Shown here: piece after piece, positions 1 to 7,120 of the stretch
Numbering within the stretch: position 1 is the first letter of the stretch
Layout of the letters: each line of letters starts with the position of its first letter
Assembly (NCBI GenBank): GCA_019348435.1
Contig: JAHWJM010000129.1
Location: 1 to 7,120 of the forward strand
Length of the DNA: 7,120 bases
Origin: Actinomycetota bacterium
Lineage (GTDB): Bacteria > Actinomycetota > Thermoleophilia > Solirubrobacterales > Solirubrobacteraceae
Direction: 5' to 3'
The notes under the pieces: model-generated
What the model saw: the letters and a program-made list of their open reading frames with translations, nothing else
What the model was told of the DNA's origin: nothing
Databases searched by the model: none
Position numbers and translations under genes: made by a program

Positions 1-225
1 CTCCAGCTGCCCGAGCCGGGCCCGGATCTCGGAAATGTCGGCCACCGGCTGGACGCTCTGCACCTCGATCAGCGTGCCGCCACGAAAGTCGATGCCGAGA
101 TTGAGCCCGAGCGTGAAGAACGCGACCACCGACAGCGCCATCGCGATAAGCGAGGCCGGGAAGCCGACCTTCGCCCACCGCATGAAGGGCAATTTCGTAT
201 TTTCCGGTACCAACCTGAATCGCAT
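1..225 (-). CDS. secF: SecF protein-export membrane protein, N-terminal fragment
   Basis: SecF works with SecD in the inner membrane, using the proton gradient to help pull proteins through SecYEG. Translating the minus strand from ATG at 225 gives 75 residues before the window edge. They begin MRFRLVPENTKLPFMRW, continue into a hydrophobic first membrane segment (about residues 22-42), and then show GIDFRGGTLIEVQ, the conserved start of the first periplasmic loop of SecF. The family is about 300-320 residues long, so roughly three quarters is missing, only because the window ends. The start is fixed by a Shine-Dalgarno 7 bases upstream and by the conserved 'LVPENT' opening. The sequence style resembles Alphaproteobacteria (Rhizobiales-like), unlike the actinobacterial-looking pyr operon nearby. 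The end of secD lies just upstream, the normal secD-secF order. Confidence 0.9.
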   Translation of the reverse strand, partial: MRFRLVPENTKLPFMRWAKVGFPASLIAMALSVVAFFTLGLNLGIDFRGGTLIEVQSVQPVADISEIRARLGQLE

Positions 226-232
226 GGCTTTG

Positions 233-236
233 TCCT
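233..236 (-). promoter_or_regulatory. Shine-Dalgarno of secF
   Basis: On the minus strand the secD-secF gap reads GCGGTTCAGGACAAAGCC and contains AGGA 7 bases before the secF ATG. It supports the start at 225 and shows that this segment is an undisturbed natural gene junction. Confidence 0.7.
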
Positions 237-243
237 GAACCGC

Positions 244-267
244 TTAGATTGGCACGACCTTCGGGCG
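244..267 (-). CDS. secD: SecD, last few codons only
   Basis: Immediately upstream of secF on the minus strand is a frame ending RPKVVPI followed by TAA (244-246), 18 bases before the secF ATG. A basic 'RPK' tail after the last membrane segment is typical of SecD C termini, and secD normally precedes secF. Reading further upstream in this frame quickly stops looking like SecD: no membrane segment appears where the last one should be. The neighbouring frame instead becomes a helicase. Only about seven codons of secD are therefore present, cut by a breakpoint near 265-273. The identification rests mainly on position next to secF. Confidence 0.55.
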   Translation of the reverse strand, partial: RPKVVPI

Positions 268-273
268 TGCCGA
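265..273. other. Breakpoint 1: secDF segment joined to helicase segment
   Basis: To the right, the minus strand encodes a SNF2 helicase up to ...GPFGT, whose last codon is at 266-268. To the left, a different frame encodes the SecD tail RPKVVPI. The two coding signals meet within a few bases, with no intergenic sequence and no mobile-element end. The exact base cannot be fixed because both sides share GGCACG-like sequence. Confidence 0.7.
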
Positions 274-505
274 ACGGACCCAGGTGGCGGGGGTCGACGA
301 AGCGGACCTGGGCCCAGATGTCGAGCGGGCTGTGAGGCATCGGCGTGCCGGTGAGCGCCAGGCGCCGGGCGGCCTGCCGCCGCAGCTTGCCGGCCAGCTT
401 CGAGGCCACGCCGCTCGGCCGCTTGATCCGGTGCGACTCGTCGGCGATGATCTCGGCGACGCGGTCGGTGACGTCCTCGCCCTGCACAGGGGAATCGCTC
501 AGGGC
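267..505 (-). CDS. SNF2-type helicase, internal fragment (DESH box to LTGTP)
   Basis: The minus strand in this stretch encodes a piece of a superfamily 2 SNF2/DEAD-like ATPase core. Visible motifs are IIADESHRIKRPSG (Walker B/motif II, DESH at 431-442), then RLALTGTPMPHSPLDIWAQ (motif III, from 364), then VRFVDPRHLGPFGT. In this family motif II and motif III are separated by about 20-30 residues, as here. About 80 residues are present. The ATP-binding P-loop lobe before them and the second RecA lobe after them are both missing, so this is neither a whole gene nor a functional one here. The left boundary is sharp (near 267). The right boundary (480-515) is less certain, because the frame happens to read straight through into the start of the gene after carB. 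The family call is firm; the substrate is unknown. Confidence 0.8.
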
Positions 506-515
506 TCGGGCGCCG
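480..515. other. Breakpoint 2: helicase fragment joined to pyr operon
   Basis: Between a gene start overlapping carB (right side) and the helicase DESH box (left side) the coding identity changes without a stop codon. The residues GARALSDSPVQGEDVTD lie in the transition and fit neither family clearly. The position is an estimate from where each family's signal fades. Confidence 0.55.
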
Positions 516-570
516 ACGTCGTCGCCTGCCGTCACCCGCACGCGCCGGCGGCCGAGCGGCGCGCGGGTCC

Positions 571-574
<4 letters not shown>
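506..574 (-). CDS. pyrK: Start of gene after carB, probably PyrK (dihydroorotate dehydrogenase electron-transfer subunit), truncated
   Basis: An ATG at 572-574 overlaps the carB stop as ATGA, the same arrangement as the other junctions of this operon. It opens MRTRAPLGRRRVRVTAGDDVG. PyrK is the FAD/2Fe-2S subunit that passes electrons from class 1B dihydroorotate dehydrogenase to NAD. It commonly follows carB in this operon type, and its ferredoxin-reductase-like barrel starts with a short basic strand of this kind. Only about 20-23 codons survive before the helicase fragment takes over. The call rests on gene order and a short resemblance. None of the diagnostic FAD motif (RxYS/T type) or cluster cysteines is present, so another gene is possible. 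Confidence 0.45.
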
Positions 575-3765
<3,191 letters not shown>

Positions 3766-4902
3766 CTACGCGACGGCCTTCGCGATCTGGTCGAGGAAGC
3801 GGTCGAAGAGGTACAGGCTGTCGTTCGGCCCCGGCCCGGCCTCCGGGTGGTACTGGACGGTGCCGCCCACGACGTCGAGCAGCGCGAGGCCCTCGACGGT
3901 GCGGTCGTAGAGGTTGATGTGCGACAGCTGCGCGGCGCCGAAGTCGGTCTCCCAGCGAACGGGCTCGTCGCCGGCGATCGTCTGCGCGCCGTCGGGTCCA
4001 AGCACCGCGAAGCCGTGATTCTGCGACGTGATCTCGATCTTCTGAGTCAGCAGGTCCTTGACGGGATGGTTGGCGCCGCGGTGGCCGAAGGGCAGCTTGA
4101 AGGTCTCCAGGCCGACCGCGCGGCACAGCAGCTGGTGGCCGAGGCAGATGCCGAACACGGGCTTGCGCCCGACGAGCTCGCGCAGCGTCTCGACGATGTA
4201 GTCCAGCGCCGCCGGGTCGCCCGGGCCGTTGGCGAGGAAGATCGCATCGGGGTCCTCGGCGAGCAGTTGCTCAGCACTCGTCGCGCACGGATGCAGCTCG
4301 ACGACCGCGCCGCGCTGCACGAGGTGGCGCACGATCGAGGACTTGATCCCGGTGTCGATCGCGGCGATCCGCGGCCCCGCACCGGTGCCGTGAACCGTCA
4401 CCTCGCGCGGCGAGGCGACGCGCGCGAAGTCCGCGCCCGCCATCGGCGGCTCGGCGTGCACGAGGTCCATCGCGTCGGCCTCGCCCATCGACGCTTCGAA
4501 CACGCCGCCGCGCATCGAGCCGGCCTGGCGGATGTGGCGCACGAGCGCGCGCGTGTCGACCTCGCTGATCGCCGGGATGCCGCAGTCCGCGAGCCAGTCC
4601 AGCCAGCCTCGTGCGGCCCCCGGCGCGTCCTCGGTGTTCATCGCCGAGCGCATGATCACCGCGCGCGCCCAGATCCGATCGGACTCCATCGCCTCGTCGC
4701 AGATGCCGTAGTTGCCGATGTGCGGATAGGTGAACGTGATGATCTGCCCGGCGAAGCTCGGGTCGCTGACGGACTCCTGGTAGCCGGCCATGCCCGTCGT
4801 GAAGACGACCTCGCCGGTGGTCCCGGCGCCCGCGCCGACGGCGATGCCGTCGAAGCGGGTGCCGTCCTCGAGCAGCACGTAGGCCGTCGCCGCGGTGCTC
4901 AC
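3766..4902 (-). CDS. carA: Carbamoyl-phosphate synthase small subunit (glutamine amidotransferase)
   Basis: CarA (378 aa, normal length) hydrolyses glutamine and channels the ammonia to CarB. Residues 1-150 form the CPSase small-chain N-terminal domain (AYVLLEDGTRFDG, FTTGMAGYQESVSDPSF, SEVDTRALVRHIR). Residues about 178-375 are the class I amidotransferase domain: LANGPGDP oxyanion strand, nucleophile elbow FGICLGHQLL with Cys253, the GHRGANHPVKD segment, SQNHGFAV, and YHPEAGPGPNDS with His352 and Glu354. The whole catalytic triad is present, so it should be active. The start is GTG at 4900-4902, overlapping the pyrC TGA as GTGA; the protein then begins MSTAATAYVLLEDG, matching where the family begins. 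A GGGGA lies about 6 bases upstream of the GTG. The TAG stop (3766-3768) directly abuts the carB ATG, consistent with matched production of the two subunits. Confidence 0.98.
   Translation of the reverse strand: MSTAATAYVLLEDGTRFDGIAVGAGAGTTGEVVFTTGMAGYQESVSDPSFAGQIITFTYPHIGNYGICDEAMESDRIWARAVIMRSAMNTEDAPGAARGWLDWLADCGIPAISEVDTRALVRHIRQAGSMRGGVFEASMGEADAMDLVHAEPPMAGADFARVASPREVTVHGTGAGPRIAAIDTGIKSSIVRHLVQRGAVVELHPCATSAEQLLAEDPDAIFLANGPGDPAALDYIVETLRELVGRKPVFGICLGHQLLCRAVGLETFKLPFGHRGANHPVKDLLTQKIEITSQNHGFAVLGPDGAQTIAGDEPVRWETDFGAAQLSHINLYDRTVEGLALLDVVGGTVQYHPEAGPGPNDSLYLFDRFLDQIAKAVA
4899..4902 (-). promoter_or_regulatory. GTGA stop/start overlap, pyrC to carA
   Basis: The pyrC TGA (4899-4901) and the carA GTG (4900-4902) share bases on the minus strand. 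This decides the GTG start of carA and implies translational coupling. Confidence 0.85.
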
Positions 4903-6293
4903 AGGCGGTCCCCGCCGGCCGCCACGTGGCTGAGCAGCGTCGAACGCTCTCGGTAGGCGACCGCACCGGCGGCAACCGTCAGCAGCACGCGCCCGCGCAG
5001 CGTGCGGTCGGCGAAGCAGCAGTTCTCTGAGCGGCTCTCATAGCCGCTCTCGCCCACCATCCACTCGGCGTCGAGGTCGACGAGGACGAGGTTCGCCGGC
5101 TCGCCGGCCGCGATCGTCGGGACGAACAGGCCGAGCAGGCCGAGACCCGCCGTCAGCTTCTCGACGACGAGCTGGAGCGAGAGCGTGCCGGGCACGACGA
5201 GGTCGGTGTAGACGGCGGAGAACGCCGTCTCCAGGCCGGTCGTGCCCATCGGCGCCTGCTCGAACGGGACGTCCTTCTCGTCTCGCGCGTGCGGTGCGTG
5301 ATCGGTGGCGATGCAGTCGATCGTGGCATCGCGCAGACCCTCGATGAGCGCTTGGCGGTCCTCCTCGGCCCGCAGCGGCGGGTTCATCTTGCGGCGCGTG
5401 TCGAGGGTGCGCACGTCCTCGTCGGTCATCGTCAGGTGGTGCGGGGTGACCTCGCACGTCACCGCGACGCCACGCGCCTTGGCGGCCGCGACCGCGTCGA
5501 CCGACTCGCGCGCCGACAGATGCTGGATGTGAATGCGGGCGCCGTCGTACCCGGCCAGGGCGCAGTCGCGCGCGATCATCGTCGACTCGCTCACGCTGGG
5601 GATGCCGGCGACGCCGAGCAGCGCGCTGACGACGCCTTCGTGCATCGCGCCCTTGCCCGACAGCGACGGGTCCTCCTCGTGCAGAGCGAGCACCCCGCCG
5701 CAGAGGCGCTGGTACTGCAGCGCCCGGTGGAGGACGCCGGCGTCCGTGACCGGCCGCCCGTCGTCGGTGAAGCCCGCGGCGCCGAGCGCGCGCAACTCGG
5801 CCATGTCGGTCAGCTCGGTGCCGTGCAGGCCGCGCGTTATCGCGGGCATGAACCCGATCGGCACGCGGGCCTCGCGCGCTGCGGCGTCCAGCAGCGCGCC
5901 GAGGATCGGGGGGCTGTCGGTGACGGGCGAGGTGTTCGGCATCGCGATGACCGCGCAGTAGCCGCCCGCCGCCGCCGACCGAGTGCCGGTCTCGAGATCC
6001 TCCTTGTGCTCCTGTCCAGGGGTGCGCAGATGCACGTGCGGGTCGACGAACGCCGGAAACAGGTGACGCCGCGCGCCGGCGATCGTCTCACAGCCCTCGG
6101 GCGCCGTGATCGTCCCGGCGGCGCCGACCTCGGCGATCTCGCCCCCGCGCACGAGGACGTCGCGGCGACCGTCGAGGCCCGTGCGGGGATCAAGGGCGTG
6201 GACGTCGCGCAGCAGCAGGTCGGCCGGCCGTGCCGGTGCGCTCACGAGGCGGACCCCCGAGCCGCCGTCTCGCGTTGGCTCGAGAATCGTCAT
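4899..6293 (-). CDS. pyrC: Dihydroorotase, type I
   Basis: PyrC (464 aa) reversibly cyclises N-carbamoyl-L-aspartate to dihydroorotate, the third step of pyrimidine synthesis. It is a zinc amidohydrolase barrel of the class I (Bacillus/Aquifex) type. All expected metal and substrate residues can be seen: VDPHVHLR (His86, His88, Arg90), PGQEHKEDLETGT, MPNTSP (Asn120), FTDDG (Asp177), LALHEED (His205), IQHLS (His258), KMNPPLR (Asn304) and IATDHAPH (Asp331). It should therefore be an active enzyme rather than an inactive PyrC-like partner. The ATG at 6291-6293 overlaps the pyrB stop as ATGA, so I prefer it. It adds about 24 residues before the family's usual beginning (ADLLLRDVHALDP); a GTG at 6243-6245 is an alternative. 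An open frame continues upstream of 6293 but runs antisense to other genes and is not coding. Confidence 0.97.
   Translation of the reverse strand: MTILEPTRDGGSGVRLVSAPARPADLLLRDVHALDPRTGLDGRRDVLVRGGEIAEVGAAGTITAPEGCETIAGARRHLFPAFVDPHVHLRTPGQEHKEDLETGTRSAAAGGYCAVIAMPNTSPVTDSPPILGALLDAAAREARVPIGFMPAITRGLHGTELTDMAELRALGAAGFTDDGRPVTDAGVLHRALQYQRLCGGVLALHEEDPSLSGKGAMHEGVVSALLGVAGIPSVSESTMIARDCALAGYDGARIHIQHLSARESVDAVAAAKARGVAVTCEVTPHHLTMTDEDVRTLDTRRKMNPPLRAEEDRQALIEGLRDATIDCIATDHAPHARDEKDVPFEQAPMGTTGLETAFSAVYTDLVVPGTLSLQLVVEKLTAGLGLLGLFVPTIAAGEPANLVLVDLDAEWMVGESGYESRSENCCFADRTLRGRVLLTVAAGAVAYRERSTLLSHVAAGGDRL
6290..6293 (-). promoter_or_regulatory. ATGA stop/start overlap, pyrB to pyrC
   Basis: The pyrB TGA (6290-6292) and the pyrC ATG (6291-6293) share bases on the minus strand. 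No strong Shine-Dalgarno precedes this ATG, so pyrC translation probably depends on ribosomes finishing pyrB. The overlap selects 6293 as the pyrC start. Confidence 0.8.
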
Positions 6294-6757
6294 GCCAGCT
6301 GAGGCTCGGTCGGACGCGGGGACCTCTCGCGCAAGTCGCTCGCGGAGCCGGCCAGGACCTCGTAGAGCACCGCCATCCGGACGACGACCCCCGCCTTGAC
6401 CTGCATCGTGATGACCGCCTGCGGCGAGTCGACCACCTCGCCCGACAGCTCGACGCCGCGGTTGACCGGGCCCGGGTGCATGAGCACCTGGTGCGCGCCC
6501 AGCCGGCGGCCGTTGATCTGGTAGTTGGCGGCGTACTCGCGCAGGCTCGGCACGAAGTGCTGGTCCATGCGCTCGTGCTGCATCCGCAGCGCGTAGACGA
6601 CGTCGGCGTCCCGCAGCTCGCCGAGTTCGTAGCGGACCTCGCAGCCGAGGCTCTCGATCCCGCGGGGGATCAGCGTCGGCGGCCCGGCCACCGTGACCTC
6701 GCAGCCCATCCGGGCGAAGGCGAGGATGTTCGATCGCGCGACGCGGCTGTTGCCCGC
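6290..6757 (-). CDS. pyrB: Aspartate carbamoyltransferase catalytic subunit, C-terminal part only
   Basis: PyrB joins carbamoyl phosphate to aspartate, the committed step of pyrimidine synthesis. About 155 codons are present, starting abruptly at NSRVARSNILAFARMG, which in intact proteins follows a 'VGD' strand near the start of the aspartate-binding domain. Then come VTVAGPPTLIPRGIE, DVVYALRMQHERM, VPSLREYAANYQI, MHPGPVNRGVE (from 6481 down) and VRMAVLYEVLAG. The MHPGPVNRG form is typical of the actinobacterial/Gram-positive type of unregulated PyrB, not the E. coli type. The entire N-terminal carbamoyl-phosphate domain (STRT motif, HPTQ motif, about 150 residues) is absent. The sequence that should hold it encodes an unrelated protein on the other strand, so the gene is broken by a junction, not by the window edge. 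The frame stays open to about 7042 by chance. The missing upstream part would also hold any pyrR gene or attenuator. Confidence 0.93.
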   Translation of the reverse strand, partial: AGNSRVARSNILAFARMGCEVTVAGPPTLIPRGIESLGCEVRYELGELRDADVVYALRMQHERMDQHFVPSLREYAANYQINGRRLGAHQVLMHPGPVNRGVELSGEVVDSPQAVITMQVKAGVVVRMAVLYEVLAGSASDLRERSPRPTEPQLA

Positions 6758-6768
6758 GTACGATCGAC
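6745..6768. other. Breakpoint 3: pyrB interrupted and joined to an unrelated + strand gene
   Basis: The PyrB signal on the minus strand stops at about NSRVARS (6749-6751 is its Asn codon). On the + strand a different coding frame becomes convincing from about 6759 rightward. The palindrome CGATCG occurs at 6731-6736 and again at 6761-6766, on either side of the switch; this short repeat could have helped a template jump, but is common in such GC-rich DNA. Confidence 0.7.
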
Positions 6769-7120
6769 CGCTGGCGACCTCGGTCGGTCGCGTCCACACC
6801 GCGTGGATGGATGCGCTGCGCATCGATCCCAGCGGTGCGCTGCCGCAGCTCGTGCAGTACGTGAACATCGGTGGCTCGGCGCAGGCGGAGCGCCGCTTGC
6901 TCGAGCTGGCCGGCTTGCCCGACGATCCCCGGATCGCGATGCGGCTCGTCGAGCTCGCGTCGATGCCCGACATTCCGCCGAGCCGCAACCAGTACTGGCG
7001 ATCGCTGTACGAGCTCGTCGGGCGCATTCGCGACGTGCGCACGTGCGAGCGGCTGCGCCGGCAGCTGCGCGACTTCGTGTGGGTCGGCGGCTATGCACCG
7101 CATCGGCACGCGAAGCGCTA
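6759..7120 (+). CDS. Unidentified protein fragment with HEAT-like helical repeats
   Basis: This + strand frame is open from the breakpoint to the window edge. From an internal ATG at 6807 it gives 104 residues beginning MDALRIDPSGALPQLVQYVN. It contains RRLLELAGLPDDPRIAMRLV, then YWRSLYELVGRIRD, then CERLRRQLRDF. The alternation of 'DDPR...LVEL' and 'YWRSLYELVGRIRDVRT' helices resembles the repeat region of large myxobacterial proteins that carry a TIGR02996 N-terminal domain, or HEAT-like repeats in general. This is from memory and uncertain. No catalytic motif, signal peptide or membrane segment is visible. Both ends are missing: the left is cut by the breakpoint, and the last two bases TA might begin a stop codon. 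The frame lies in the opposite direction to pyrB and has no place in a pyrimidine operon. Confidence 0.5.

Noticed and set aside
35..238. Small + strand frame of 67 codons at the left edge
   Set aside because: Antisense to secF, which is clearly recognised on the minus strand.
5289..6302. 337-codon + strand frame opposite pyrC
   Set aside because: Antisense shadow of pyrC, without motifs of its own.
6758..7042. N-terminal 90 or so residues of the minus-strand frame joined to PyrB
   Set aside because: They lack any PyrB motif (no STRT, no HPTQ) and are antisense to the better-looking + strand frame, so they are a chance extension past the breakpoint.
4899..7109. Extended minus-strand frame making PyrC 736 residues long
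   Set aside because: The extra N terminus is out of phase over pyrB and antisense to the right-end gene. The real PyrC begins at or near 6293 in ATGA overlap with pyrB.

Overview
The core of this window (about 500 to 6757) is a tightly packed de novo pyrimidine biosynthesis operon read on the minus strand. The order is pyrB (3' part only), pyrC, carA, carB, then the first codons of a gene that is probably pyrK. Every junction is an ATGA or GTGA stop/start overlap, or direct abutment. Gene order, high GC content and protein style (type I dihydroorotase, PyrB with an MHPGPVNRGVE motif, CarB with a PYYYSSWER stretch) suggest a high-GC Actinomycetota, perhaps Thermoleophilia/Solirubrobacterales-like. 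That placement comes from memory of family sequences, not from a search.

The flanks do not belong to this operon. Positions 1 to about 267 read on the minus strand as the end of secD followed by the first 75 codons of secF, of alphaproteobacterial type, with a good Shine-Dalgarno between them. Between about 267 and 505 the minus strand carries only the middle of a SNF2-type helicase ATPase core (DESH box and LTGTP motif), with neither start nor end. From about 6757 to the right edge the + strand carries an unrelated protein fragment with repeat-like helices, opposite in direction to pyrB. PyrB stops abruptly there and lacks its whole carbamoyl-phosphate domain.

The window therefore looks like a mosaic of four DNA sources with three breakpoints, each cutting a gene in mid-domain. 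The simplest reading is a chimeric contig (metagenome mis-join or amplification chimera). A rearranged natural genome is much less likely but not excluded.

Within the intact part, CarA and CarB make carbamoyl phosphate from glutamine, bicarbonate and ATP. PyrB would condense it with aspartate, and PyrC cyclises carbamoyl aspartate to dihydroorotate. A PyrK partner would serve the dihydroorotate dehydrogenase. CarB differs from the E. coli protein in two ways: about 43 residues are missing from the oligomerisation domain, and about 20 residues are inserted in its second half, coinciding with an inverted repeat. I see no CRISPR array, tRNA, rRNA, insertion sequence or novel defence-type system.
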